Of a stretch of DNA of 64,000 nt, positions 51,752 to 60,753 are shown in pieces (position 1 is the first letter of the stretch; each line of letters starts with the position of its first letter). The stretch spans positions 1-64,000 of the forward strand of contig NZ_JACHVB010000052.1 in assembly GCF_014230085.1 (NCBI RefSeq), written 5' to 3'. Source of the DNA: Ruficoccus amylovorans. GTDB taxonomy: Bacteria; Verrucomicrobiota; Verrucomicrobiia; Opitutales; Cerasicoccaceae. Under the pieces are notes generated by a model. The model saw only the letters and a program-made list of their open reading frames with translations. It was not told the origin of the DNA and did no database searches. Position numbers and translations under genes: made by a program.

Positions 51752-52669
51752 TTAACTATATCTTTGCTCTCGGTATCGCCTGGCGAAGCCAGCTCCGTCA
51801 TAGCAGACAGCTTCTGCGATCTCACCAATTGCCACTTCAGCGCCTTCTGCCTGTCGCGACTGCAAGGCTGCGATTGCTGCCAATTCCGGCTCGATCATTT
51901 CCTCGAATGCACAAGGTGGTTGCTGAGCATCACCTGCCAGCCACGGCCAGACGCGTTCGAGATAGGCCCGGTAAAGGTCGTCCGTTTTGGGTTGCATCTG
52001 AACAAAACTCCGGTCCGTCACAATCGTCCCGTAGAACGGCATCCATCCTCCGGCCTGCTCACCGACAACCACCCATGCGAGGCGGCCATCTTTCCAGCTC
52101 AGTTGCACCCGCTCCTGCACGGAGCCCCCCAGCCAGCGAACCTTACTAAGGCCCGGCCCCATGACCGCGCAGGCAAAGGTGTAGGCGTGAATCCCGTAGT
52201 TAAATTCATCCACAGCACACCCGCTGAGCGCTGTGTGCGGGGTGCCGCGCTCGGACTCGGGCAAGGCCATCCACTTCGTCAGTTCCGGAGCATAGCGCAG
52301 TGAGGACCCGCCGAAAATCCGGGCTCCCGCCTTCGCCCACTGGCCGATCTGGCGCAGGTCGGCCAGGTTCCCGGCTACCGGCTTGTCGATGAGGACGGAC
52401 TTCCCCGCCTCGATAAATGGCTTCGCTTTCGCCAGGTGTGTGTCCCAGTCGCAACCGTGGATGACAACGGCATCGACAGCGGGCACCATCTCTTCGAGCG
52501 AGCTGAAAACACGCCCGATACGGTGCTCGCGGGCGAAATTTTCCGCATAGCCACGCGGGTGAACGGCACCGCCGTCCCACAGCCCGACGATTTCCGCTCC
52601 CAGTTCGCGCTCCACCGGTAGCCACGCAGCCGGATGACTCGTGTCCAGGTCAACAATTCCTAATCTCAT
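51752..52669 (-). CDS. Gfo/Idh/MocA-like oxidoreductase, copy 3, short form
   Basis: 305 residues, shorter than copies 1 and 2. The N-terminus MRLGIVDLDTSHPAAWLPVERELGAE lacks GxGxxG. DAVVIHGCDWDTHLAKAKPFIEAGKSVLIDKPVAGNLADL contains the DKP motif, and IHAYTFACAVMGPGL takes the place of the usual H-x-x-D region. It may be a diverged member with altered or lost cofactor use, for example a binding partner of a neighbour. It is separated from the dehydrogenase gene upstream by 172 bases that include a GC-rich hairpin, so transcription may be partly separate. Confidence 0.7.
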   Translation of the reverse strand: MRLGIVDLDTSHPAAWLPVERELGAEIVGLWDGGAVHPRGYAENFAREHRIGRVFSSLEEMVPAVDAVVIHGCDWDTHLAKAKPFIEAGKSVLIDKPVAGNLADLRQIGQWAKAGARIFGGSSLRYAPELTKWMALPESERGTPHTALSGCAVDEFNYGIHAYTFACAVMGPGLSKVRWLGGSVQERVQLSWKDGRLAWVVVGEQAGGWMPFYGTIVTDRSFVQMQPKTDDLYRAYLERVWPWLAGDAQQPPCAFEEMIEPELAAIAALQSRQAEGAEVAIGEIAEAVCYDGAGFARRYREQRYS

Positions 52670-52781
52670 TTATGTACAAGTTTGTGAGGGTTATCCTTCG
52701 CGCATCGACATGCAAAGCCCGGCAGGCTTCAGAGACGCAACAGCATGCGCCCAGCCCCCATGTAAAGGTAACTGAGTCCGA

Positions 52782-52799
52782 CGGAGGCCCCCGCCTCCG
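52782..52799 (-). terminator. GC-rich hairpin between dehydrogenase and oxidoreductase genes
   Basis: Stem CGGAGGC/GCCTCCG (52782-52788 with 52793-52799) with a CCCC loop. No T tract. It sits in the 172-bp gap after the dehydrogenase gene on the minus strand and may cut expression of downstream genes. Confidence 0.45.
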
Positions 52800-52841
52800 C
52801 CGGCTCAGCCTGTCATCATGAATCCGGGTTCACACCCATCC

Positions 52842-53921
52842 TCAATACTCAAGCAGCACTGCCAACAGTTCGGCATTCGGCTGACTCAACGCCTCGTAGG
52901 CAAGTTTCGCATCGGCAAAGGGAACGCACCTGGAGACAAGTCGAGACAAGTCGAGGGTTCCGCTCTCCATCAGTTGCAGCATGGTGTGGACATTCCGGCG
53001 CACGGTATGGGGGACATACACAGCGGGATAATCAACTCCGGACTCGTACGCCGGGTCCCGATAGCCAGGGCCCGCCTTGGCCGAGCTGAGCAATTGCACA
53101 TTCCCCATGTTCGAGGCCATCAACAGTGAAATCTTCGCTCCTCCCGGAAACACGATACGCCCGTGCGGAACTCCGTCAGGCGCGGTGGCCAGGCACGATT
53201 TGAGCTTTTCAACCGCCTCCGTCGCGTCCCCGCCGAAGCAGACGCTCGCGTGTTCCACGCCATAGGGGCGTGCCCACTCTGCCAATCCATCCCAACCCGT
53301 GTCGCTCAAGGGAAAGGTCACAGTACCTTCTGGCAACAGGTTCAGACGAAACTCATTCGAATCCATCACGCACACACGTGCACCCGCGATCTGGTAGAGG
53401 CGGGTCGCCATCTGCCCCATCATGCCCGCACCGAAAACAACAACGTTCTCGCCGATTTTGACATCCGATTTATACACGCTTTCCAGGGCAAAGCAAAACA
53501 TCGCGGCCAGCGACGCCTCCTGTGGGCAAACCCCAACGGGCAAAGGCACGACCAGATTCTGGGCTACCACTGTGCGCGTGGCGTGATAGGCTCCCGCGCC
53601 AATCGCCACGACGCGATCACCCGGAACGATTCCCTTTACCGCCTTGCCCACACGCTTGACAACCCCGGCCTGGCTGTAGCCCATCTTGGCATTGGGGTGG
53701 CTGCCCGGCTCGGCGTCCTTAATCACCTCCAGCGAGCGAAGCTCCGTCCCGGCGCTGATAAAGCTATAAAGCGGAGCAATCTCCACGTCATTTTTGCTCA
53801 TATCGACGGTGGCCCCCCGGGCCAGTTCCAGTCCTTTCCCGGCGACCGCCTGAATCACCGTTATGTCCCCGTTTTCAGAGGATAAATCGTCAATCTCACA
53901 AACACTGTCTGTCTTTTTCAT
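52842..53921 (-). CDS. Zinc-type (MDR) dehydrogenase
   Basis: 359 residues. The medium-chain dehydrogenase fold is clear: YSFISAGTELRSLEV, MGYSQAGVVKRVGKAVKGIVPGDRVVAIGAGAYHATRTVVAQNLVVPLPVG, then the Rossmann half VKIGENVVVFGAGMMGQMATRLYQIAGARVCVMDSNEFRLNLL. The structural-zinc Cys cluster and a clear catalytic Cys-His are absent, as in the sugar-dehydrogenase-like group that pairs with Gfo/Idh/MocA proteins. It should act on a sugar alcohol or sugar with NAD(P). It follows the heparinase-like gene by 20 bp on the same strand and opens the run of oxidoreductases. Confidence 0.8.
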   Translation of the reverse strand: MKKTDSVCEIDDLSSENGDITVIQAVAGKGLELARGATVDMSKNDVEIAPLYSFISAGTELRSLEVIKDAEPGSHPNAKMGYSQAGVVKRVGKAVKGIVPGDRVVAIGAGAYHATRTVVAQNLVVPLPVGVCPQEASLAAMFCFALESVYKSDVKIGENVVVFGAGMMGQMATRLYQIAGARVCVMDSNEFRLNLLPEGTVTFPLSDTGWDGLAEWARPYGVEHASVCFGGDATEAVEKLKSCLATAPDGVPHGRIVFPGGAKISLLMASNMGNVQLLSSAKAGPGYRDPAYESGVDYPAVYVPHTVRRNVHTMLQLMESGTLDLSRLVSRCVPFADAKLAYEALSQPNAELLAVLLEY

Positions 53922-53941
53922 GGTAAGTTTTTTAAATGGGT

Positions 53942-56900
53942 TCAGAGTCTGGGTTGAATACCTGTGGCATTGAAAAAGGTCGTGCCCGCTTCGAAAGAAA
54001 CGGTCTTGGCTCCCTCGCCAGTCGGGAAAGTCAGACTACCGGGCATGGATGTCTTCAGGCGCCAGAGACCATCCTTCCCCGGCACTCGACCCAGCGTTAA
54101 TGTGGCGGGAATACTCACAACATCACCGGGCTTGACCGCCAGGATGTCGATCCGGTCTCCGGCGGAAAGCCCCTCGACCTCGGTCAACTCGACCTCGCGG
54201 CGAAAAACCCTGCGCACCAGTGACTGAACAGGCTCCTCTGCCGAAGCGTAATCCCCTGCCTTCACCACGCCGTGACCCCGGTAGGCGTGTGCACCTCCAC
54301 GGCCTGCCATCATGTGCATCCAGAAGAGATTGACTTTGTTGGCTGCCGGATCGACGGACTCGATCTCCATCGACGCGCTGACCAGTGATTGACGCTGAAA
54401 CAGCAATGTGGACCGTCCATCCGCCGAAGACTCGACCTCTTCGATTTCATAGTACTCGTTGCTCGAATACGCCAGATCTCCGCCGATAATACTGTCCACC
54501 AGCAGCGGCGCCCCCTCCAGAACATTGCCCTCCGGCAGCGGACAATCGAGGACCAACACGGACTCGCCCTCGTAGGGAGAAACTTCCAGCACCCGGGCGC
54601 GAATGGCTGGGGCCTCCAGCTTGATCTCCCAGCCCTCAGCAGTAAGCCCGGTTACCTCCTGCATGGCCACCGCCACGAGTTCGCCGGCCTCATCCATCCG
54701 TACAAAAGCCTGCCTGCCGTCCACTGTCGCCACCGACGTGCTCATCTTCTGGGGCAAACGGGAGGCCAGCAGATAATCCCTCAGTCCGCCCTCAAGTCCG
54801 ACTTCGAACGCCACCGCATCCGTTTCCTCGTCCGCCTCAAAGGGGAGACGCTGAATATCGCGAATGGGCCAGGAGGAATCGTTTCCGACTTCGACGACGT
54901 TAACGAAACGGCTTTCCAGACCACGCCCGCTGCGACGCGCAACGATGACCTCGAAGTGGTTGTCCGGGTTAATACTCGGGCTCTTGGCCGTCATCGCGTC
55001 CATCCCGTCAAAATTGAGCATGTGGGCACGCATCCGGTTCCGGTTATCCGGTAAGGGCCACTCCGCCGTCCAGTCCTCCTGAACCGCCGATGCCAGCTTG
55101 ACATCCCAAATCATGCCATAACCGTTTCCCGGATCTGGGTTCCACTTGTTCGTGGGCAGTTTTTTCTCGCCAGGAAGCGGTTCCACGATTCCGCCGCCAG
55201 TGCCGTTCAGGCGCTCGCCCCAGCTTTGGCCGGGCTGGTTCCAAGACTCTGAGCGCAGCTTCGGGTTTCCCACCGAGGCAAGCGTCCATATGCCCTCGAC
55301 CGCTTCGGGAGTGACGCCCTCGACACGGAAGGGATCCACCCCCGCATTCGCATAGGGGCCGTTCCAGACGTAGTCATGGGTGTTCCCTCCCAGCACATAA
55401 ACAATGTCCACAAAATAGTAATCGCTCGCGTTCACGTCGATCAGCCAGGCTGCCCGCCGGTAGTCAGTCAGCGAAGCCAGCGAATACTGCTCAGGGTTAC
55501 TCATCTCGACCATCTGAGCCGGGCTATCGGCATCTGCGAGGAAGCCGGTCACACTGGCTGCGGGAGCGGGAATCGTCGTCCACGAGCCTTTGTACTTGTA
55601 AGGGGCCGGCAGGTCCTCGTTCACGATGACGGCGTTGTGGGCGACGGAGCGCGTCCCCCAGCCCAGGTTATCGGGCGTACCAGACCATTGATAGCCGTAC
55701 TCTCCGAAGAGCACCATCCCGTCCCCGTAAGGAACTATCGTCATCTGGTCATCATGACCATGCCAACTGTTAAACCCGCCGCGCATGAACAAGGCGCGTG
55801 CGTTTTCCTTTTCGCCACTGCGGAGCACCGCAATCCCCTTGGCGGCCATCAGGTCGGACTCTTCCCCGAGGGTAACAGTCTCGGCGCCTTCAGACGGAGG
55901 CGGTGGCTCGCTCCAGATGCTCGGGCCATAGACAAGCATTTCCTCAAGACTGGGTGTAAAGGCTTCACCGTCGGGCAGACGTGCGTAGAGGACTTCGATT
56001 TCGCGCTTCCACTCGGGTCGCGTCGTCTGCCCGTAGAGGATGCGCAGGAACAGGTTCCGGTGCTTGCTTAGCCAGACATTATCTTCGTCCAGATAAATAT
56101 TTCGGTCCATCGACATGTCTCCGTACTGCGGGTAACGCCCCAGTACAGGCAGCCGGTAAAGCATCCGTACAGCCGTCTCGTACCAGCGCGGATCGTCCCC
56201 GGGGTTACCCACGGACTCCAGCGACGGCATCCCGGCCTCGGCCGGATAATTCGCCGCATCGTAGTTCGCCAGGGGTGCCATCAGACGGCTGCCGTAATCA
56301 CGCCCCAGCCGGCCATAGCTGCCGGAATTTTCCATGTAATCGCCATCGCGGTTGATGGTGTTGTCGAAAAATCCGTTCAACCCGACCAACCCCTGCTCGA
56401 GCAGTTCTTCGTCACCGAAGAGCACTCCCTGAGCCAGCAGATTGGCCACAAGGATGATGCCGTGATTCGTCAACGAGCGCATCTCGGAGAAATAATTGTA
56501 CTCGTAAAAATCAAAATAGTTGTCGGCAATGTTCTCGCGCACCGTCAGGTCGGGAGCGGTGGGTGACGGCGTACCGGCGAAATCCGCGTTACCGATCAAG
56601 TCGAAGGCGAAGGCGGAGTTGATCGCCCGCTGGTTAGCGATGTTTCCAAGGTAGCGGAAGAAGCCTTTACCGTCTTTGCCGACGTAGGGATAATCCGCCA
56701 CCGTGCTGCCATTGCTGGGTTGCTGGACACGAAGGCTCGCCAACTGGTCGAGGATGAACAAAGCCCGCTCGGCGTAGGCTTGCTGACCGGTCAGCATGTA
56801 CGCCAGGGCCAGATTGTCCACCGCCTCATGGAGACGGTCCATCACCCAGGAGTTCCACACACCCTTGAAATAAAATACTTTCCCGTCCGACTCCCGTACC

Positions 56901-57367
56901 CAGCCGCTCCCATCGTCGTAGTAGAGCTCACCGGGCTTCTGAATCCCGTACACATCTCCGGTATGGGGCGAGCGAATGGCACCGGGCTGATCGAGGCTAC
57001 ACATGTCCCCCGAGCGGGCAAACCTCGGCCAGGGAGCATCTGTACGCGGATCTCCCGCAACCCCGAAGGCGTAGATCTCCTCCGGCCCCGGTACTAATCC
57101 CGCCACTTCGGACTCACTGCGGGCAACCCACTCATCGGCTACCGTGAGAATATCCGCCACGAGTTCTTCGTTCGCACCCTGCTCTCGCACCAGTTTCCGA
57201 ACCTCTTCGATGTCAGCCTGAGTGTAGGCCATGCCTATCACAGGAACCACCGTGCCCGCCGCATTCTGCGTCGTGGTGGTAGTGCTCTCGGAATGGCTTT
57301 CCGAAAGGCCAAGCATGCAAACAAAGACCATGAAAAATGGCAGTGGAGTAAAGCGATTTAGAGTCAT
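53942..57367 (-). CDS. Large exported heparinase II/III-like polysaccharide lyase, paralogue 2
   Basis: 1141 residues with a signal peptide (MTLNRFTPLPFFMVFVCMLGLSES). It is a clear paralogue of the protein at 32005-35544: WPRFARSGDMCSLDQPG, SPHTGDVYGIQKPGELYYDDGSGWVRESDGKVFYFKGVWNSWVMD and LTNHGIILVANLLAQGVLFGDEE align block by block, and GGFNSWHGHDDQMTIVPYGDGMVLF is the heparinase-domain motif. C-terminal beta domains differ more. It should cleave an acidic polysaccharide by beta-elimination outside the cytoplasm. Its operon lacks the TAACY-N4-RGTTA site, so it is probably regulated separately. The oxidoreductase genes downstream likely process its product. Confidence 0.75.
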   Translation of the reverse strand: MTLNRFTPLPFFMVFVCMLGLSESHSESTTTTTQNAAGTVVPVIGMAYTQADIEEVRKLVREQGANEELVADILTVADEWVARSESEVAGLVPGPEEIYAFGVAGDPRTDAPWPRFARSGDMCSLDQPGAIRSPHTGDVYGIQKPGELYYDDGSGWVRESDGKVFYFKGVWNSWVMDRLHEAVDNLALAYMLTGQQAYAERALFILDQLASLRVQQPSNGSTVADYPYVGKDGKGFFRYLGNIANQRAINSAFAFDLIGNADFAGTPSPTAPDLTVRENIADNYFDFYEYNYFSEMRSLTNHGIILVANLLAQGVLFGDEELLEQGLVGLNGFFDNTINRDGDYMENSGSYGRLGRDYGSRLMAPLANYDAANYPAEAGMPSLESVGNPGDDPRWYETAVRMLYRLPVLGRYPQYGDMSMDRNIYLDEDNVWLSKHRNLFLRILYGQTTRPEWKREIEVLYARLPDGEAFTPSLEEMLVYGPSIWSEPPPPSEGAETVTLGEESDLMAAKGIAVLRSGEKENARALFMRGGFNSWHGHDDQMTIVPYGDGMVLFGEYGYQWSGTPDNLGWGTRSVAHNAVIVNEDLPAPYKYKGSWTTIPAPAASVTGFLADADSPAQMVEMSNPEQYSLASLTDYRRAAWLIDVNASDYYFVDIVYVLGGNTHDYVWNGPYANAGVDPFRVEGVTPEAVEGIWTLASVGNPKLRSESWNQPGQSWGERLNGTGGGIVEPLPGEKKLPTNKWNPDPGNGYGMIWDVKLASAVQEDWTAEWPLPDNRNRMRAHMLNFDGMDAMTAKSPSINPDNHFEVIVARRSGRGLESRFVNVVEVGNDSSWPIRDIQRLPFEADEETDAVAFEVGLEGGLRDYLLASRLPQKMSTSVATVDGRQAFVRMDEAGELVAVAMQEVTGLTAEGWEIKLEAPAIRARVLEVSPYEGESVLVLDCPLPEGNVLEGAPLLVDSIIGGDLAYSSNEYYEIEEVESSADGRSTLLFQRQSLVSASMEIESVDPAANKVNLFWMHMMAGRGGAHAYRGHGVVKAGDYASAEEPVQSLVRRVFRREVELTEVEGLSAGDRIDILAVKPGDVVSIPATLTLGRVPGKDGLWRLKTSMPGSLTFPTGEGAKTVSFEAGTTFFNATGIQPRL

Positions 57368-57421
57368 AAAATCAGATAAAGTATTAAAAAAAGAATAAAA
57401 AACCTCAAGTTACGTTACTGG

Positions 57422-58279
57422 TTAATCTTCCAGAACGTCTCCGAGTGCCCGGACCTTGTCGTTGCTTGCGAGGGAGTAGATGTAGCTCCTGTCAAAACTC
57501 GCAATGCTACCGTCCATTCGGACCACTGTAATCTTATCTCCGGTAAAACCGCCCATCAGATTATCAGCCCATGAGGTAGAGGTCGGGTCGGAAAACAAAG
57601 GCGTCGTGCTGATACCCGCCGAATTCACACTATCATTGGAAAGCCCGGGCGCCAGCGGGGAACGGGGCGGGTTCGTCGTGTCAACGCCCCCCGGAAGCGA
57701 GTAGTAGATGTAGCTGATGAGGTAGGCGATTGGCGAGTCGTTGTAGTAGTGAAAGCGATTGGCTTCACGTTCCAGATTAGGCGTCAAAGGCCCGTAAAAC
57801 GCATCCGGTCCCTCCAGGTAATCACTCATTCCCCATACGGGCCGGTCTTCTGCCGCATCATCCCATTGGTTCGTGAGCATACTCAGGGCGTTTATCGACT
57901 GGGTATTATAAAGCACCGGGCCCTGTGTCATGCGTGCTCCCGTCCCGACCATCACTGTCAACGGCAGTCGCCCGTTATTATCGCTGGCATACGCGAGTGA
58001 AGCCAACCCGAGGTTGCGCAGCTTTTCTGCATTCTTTACCTGGTCGGCCGACTGGCGGACGTTTCCCGTCACGGCAACCACGAGTGCCGCCAGCACCGCG
58101 ACCACGGCGATCACCACCAGCAGTTCAATCAGCGAAAACCCTGCCCTCCCGCGAACGGACCAATCCCGGCCAAAATGGCCAACCGGCTCGCTCCGCCGGG
58201 TACTTGCCTGACTTTGCACTGCCGGTAATAGTTTGTGGGCAGCGGGTACAAGCATGGTCAGGATTTTAAATACGTTCAT
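57422..58279 (-). CDS. Type II pseudopilin-like protein with long leader
   Basis: 285 residues. The processing site is unmistakable: GRAGFSLIELLVVIAVVAVLAALVVAVTG, at about residues 47-75, so the prepilin leader is about 48 residues long against the usual 6-25. The exported part has VKNAEKLRNLGLASLAYASDNNGRLP and ends in a strand/turn pattern with TVVRMDGSIASFDR, similar to the DUF1559/prepilin-type proteins abundant in Planctomycetes-Verrucomicrobia. It should be assembled or anchored through a type II secretion/pilus-like system. It is encoded 54 bp upstream of the lyase. A longer in-frame reading to 58690 enters the neighbouring gene and was rejected. Confidence 0.8.
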   Translation of the reverse strand: MNVFKILTMLVPAAHKLLPAVQSQASTRRSEPVGHFGRDWSVRGRAGFSLIELLVVIAVVAVLAALVVAVTGNVRQSADQVKNAEKLRNLGLASLAYASDNNGRLPLTVMVGTGARMTQGPVLYNTQSINALSMLTNQWDDAAEDRPVWGMSDYLEGPDAFYGPLTPNLEREANRFHYYNDSPIAYLISYIYYSLPGGVDTTNPPRSPLAPGLSNDSVNSAGISTTPLFSDPTSTSWADNLMGGFTGDKITVVRMDGSIASFDRSYIYSLASNDKVRALGDVLED

Positions 58280-58331
58280 CTCAACAATTACCTTGGTTAC
58301 ATAATACTTGAGTCGTGATGTCGGCGGTGCC

Positions 58332-58362
58332 GCGGCCTGCCGCAAACAGGTCAGCAGGCCGC
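58332..58362 (-). terminator. Hairpin after the PEP-CTERM adhesin-like gene
   Basis: A perfect 9-bp stem GCGGCCTGC/GCAGGCCGC (58332-58340 with 58354-58362) and a 13-nt loop lie 15 bases after the stop at 58377. The T tract is missing. Confidence 0.5.
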
Positions 58363-58376
58363 GCACGCCTTGACAA

Positions 58377-60146
58377 CTATTTCCGTTTCCGGCGCACAAG
58401 CGCCAGCAGAACAACCGCAGCACCGAGGATAACGGCGTAGGTCGAAGGCTCCGGCACCACCGAGAGCACCCATCCGTCAGCCGCGTTAAAGCGGGAGGTA
58501 TCCCAGGACTTGCCGCCGTCCAACTCGGGGAGCAGCATATCTGTAAAATCACCGCTGATGCTAGCGATGTTGCCCGTGAAGATATTGTAGTCACCTTCCA
58601 GAATCGGGCCGGCATCCCCCATGAGGATCGAGAGCATGACGTTCGAGCCGATGTTAAACTCCGCATTGCTGCCGAGGATAATCGAATCAATGCCGCCGTT
58701 GCCGTAAACCTCGATTTCGAGAATGCTGTTTTCGTTCAGGTTGATCGTGGAATCAACCGTCACCGTGGCCGGACCGGTAGCGCCGTCCAGGCCGACGGCG
58801 AAGACCGCCGTATAGGTATCATAGACGATCTCGTTGTCCACTAGACGCTCCACAACCTGGCCCTCAAAATTGACAGTAACGGTATTTCCCAGCCCTGTCC
58901 CGGCCGCCTCAAAACGTCCGCTGCCAGCAACGTTAACCGTCAACGCAGTGCTATCCCCGGCCAGAGTCTTGCCTGCGAGCACACCGCCTTCGGCGAGTTG
59001 GAGCAGGCCGTTGGTATTGGTCAGCACGCTGCTCGATGTGAAGGTGCCGCCATTATCGATGAGCAGGTAGTTGCGCCCCGTCGTGGCCGTTATACCATCA
59101 AGCACATCCACCGTCGCATCGGTTTTAAAGGTCGCGCCGTTTTCCACCTTCAGGTAGTTGTCATCACTGGCACTGCTATTGTAGCCGACCTGAGTGTACA
59201 CGTCTCCCGACACCGTCATCGTGGAGCCGCTACCGGTCACGAGGATGCCGTTATCTCTCCGGTAGTGGTTCGCCCCAACCAACACCGAAACCGTCGCGTC
59301 CGGATTATCGCCAATCACAGTCAAGCTCGCGCCATCCGATACCGTGACGATATTTCCGCTCTGAATAACGGAGGAACTAAGCCCTGTCGTCGGGCGAGAC
59401 GCAACGATAAGGGCGAGGGTGGAAAACTCGCCGCTCAAGCCGCTCAACGTCATCGCCGAGCCCGCACCGGTCACCACAAGGCTGTTATCGTTACCAACTC
59501 CGGAAGTCACGGCCTGGGTTCCGCTCAGCAGCATGCCTTTGCCATTGTAAATGGCACCGTCACTAACGGTCAGGGTGTGGCCGTTACCCTGCCTGCCGAC
59601 GACTGTATTTGCACCGCTGTCCGTGATGTTGAGCGCGCCTGAAAAGTTCGCCGCACTTCCGGTGTCAGACGCATTTGTTCCAATCTGGAAGCCCGAGAAA
59701 GAATAATCGGCGGATCCGCTTACCGGGCCGGTAACGTTCAAGATAGAAGCCGCCCCCGAATTGCTGCCTACCAGATGGCTCCCCGGAGTCTGAAAGGAGA
59801 GCGACGATCCACTGGCCATGTTCAGGTTCACGGTCGTGCCTCCACCAAAGCCAATATTCATGTAGTTGCCGACATTCGCTCCCGTGATGTCCACATTATT
59901 GACCGCGCCGCTCGTACTGTTGAAGAAAGCGCGGCTGACATTGCCATCGCCAGAAAGGTCAGACGGAGCCCCATTGTCCCAGTTATCGGGATTGGCCCAG
60001 TCATTGTCGGCGCCGCCTCCGGTCCAATAGGTGTTCACATTGGCAGCGAACAGAGAACTGCCGGCGAACAAGCATCCGGCGGCCAGGCCGGCGAAGATCG
60101 ACTTCGAACGGCAGGTGAGTATGTTTGTTTTTCTTTTCATTTTCAT
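58377..60146 (-). CDS. PEP-CTERM autotransporter-repeat adhesin-like protein
   Basis: 589 residues. A signal peptide (after MKMKRKTNILTCRSKS, the run IFAGLAAGCLFAGSSLFAA) is followed by WTGGGADNDWANPDNWDNGAP, the usual opening of autotransporter-type beta-helix repeats, then many G/S/N-rich repeats (GANVGNYMNIGFGGG, GNGHTLTVSDGAIYNGKGMLLSG, NILVTGSGSTMTVSGDVYTQVG). The C-terminus is a PEP-CTERM sorting signal: VVPEPSTYAVILGAAVVLLALVRRKRK. The mature protein should be a beta-helix exported through the exosortase system. The start was placed at 60146 (MKMKRK), directly before the signal peptide; longer in-frame ATGs exist. A GGTCCAGTTTT motif lies about 215 bases upstream. Confidence 0.85.
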   Translation of the reverse strand: MKMKRKTNILTCRSKSIFAGLAAGCLFAGSSLFAANVNTYWTGGGADNDWANPDNWDNGAPSDLSGDGNVSRAFFNSTSGAVNNVDITGANVGNYMNIGFGGGTTVNLNMASGSSLSFQTPGSHLVGSNSGAASILNVTGPVSGSADYSFSGFQIGTNASDTGSAANFSGALNITDSGANTVVGRQGNGHTLTVSDGAIYNGKGMLLSGTQAVTSGVGNDNSLVVTGAGSAMTLSGLSGEFSTLALIVASRPTTGLSSSVIQSGNIVTVSDGASLTVIGDNPDATVSVLVGANHYRRDNGILVTGSGSTMTVSGDVYTQVGYNSSASDDNYLKVENGATFKTDATVDVLDGITATTGRNYLLIDNGGTFTSSSVLTNTNGLLQLAEGGVLAGKTLAGDSTALTVNVAGSGRFEAAGTGLGNTVTVNFEGQVVERLVDNEIVYDTYTAVFAVGLDGATGPATVTVDSTINLNENSILEIEVYGNGGIDSIILGSNAEFNIGSNVMLSILMGDAGPILEGDYNIFTGNIASISGDFTDMLLPELDGGKSWDTSRFNAADGWVLSVVPEPSTYAVILGAAVVLLALVRRKRK

Positions 60147-60753
60147 AGCTTTAGGGTGATCAGATTTACTCCTCAAATGGTTACTTATTTTCATATGTTC
60201 ACATCCCGAAGTTGTGTTTCCCAATTATCACAATCCTTTTAATGATGTTATATTTAGCTGTCTCGATGAATAGCTATGGGCAAGTATCAGCTGTCTTAAA
60301 CCGGGAATAACATTACGCCCCCTATCGCCATCTTCAAGTCGAGACCGCTCCCCCAACACCCAAAACTGGACCGGTTATTTTCAAGCTCAATCCCCCCCCC
60401 AAAAAACCACCTAATCCTTTTTATAAACTGACATAAAAGCCAAAATCTCCAAATAATACTCTCCCTCAAATCATTAATTCAAGAAGACCACCGTCTTAAA
60501 CCCAGGCCCCAAACATGGCCGACACATTTGATAGGGGTCTTAGATAAAAACCTGATAGCACTACACGTACTACCACAGATCTACAGCAACCGCATAACCA
60601 AGGCATCATCCACTTGTTAAAACCATTTCCAATCAAAAGAACTCCAATAATCACCACAAAGTTACTTGGCTCACAAAACCCCAAACAAGAATAACCATAC
60701 CGGGCAACCAAAGGAGCTTGCCAACTGCAGGCACATATGAGTCATGAGAAAGT
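60147..60753. other. Divergent region, PEP-CTERM protein versus AraC regulator
   Basis: No gene is seen. It is AT-rich, and contains the minus-strand motif GGTCCAGTTTT (60372-60362), a run of nine C residues near 60392-60400, and a half-site AAATGGTTA (60176-60184). Short open frames here lack family features. Confidence 0.5.
60362..60372 (-). promoter_or_regulatory. GGTCCAGTTTT motif, copy 3 (PEP-CTERM protein)
   Basis: On the minus strand it reads AACCGGTCCAGTTTT, 216 bases before the PEP-CTERM start and 382 from the AraC start. It is the best-conserved copy together with copy 2. Confidence 0.5.

Noticed and set aside
58287-58299. TTACCTTGGTTAC and the half-site AAATGGTTA at 60176 as operator copies
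   Set aside because: Each has two or more changes in one half-site.
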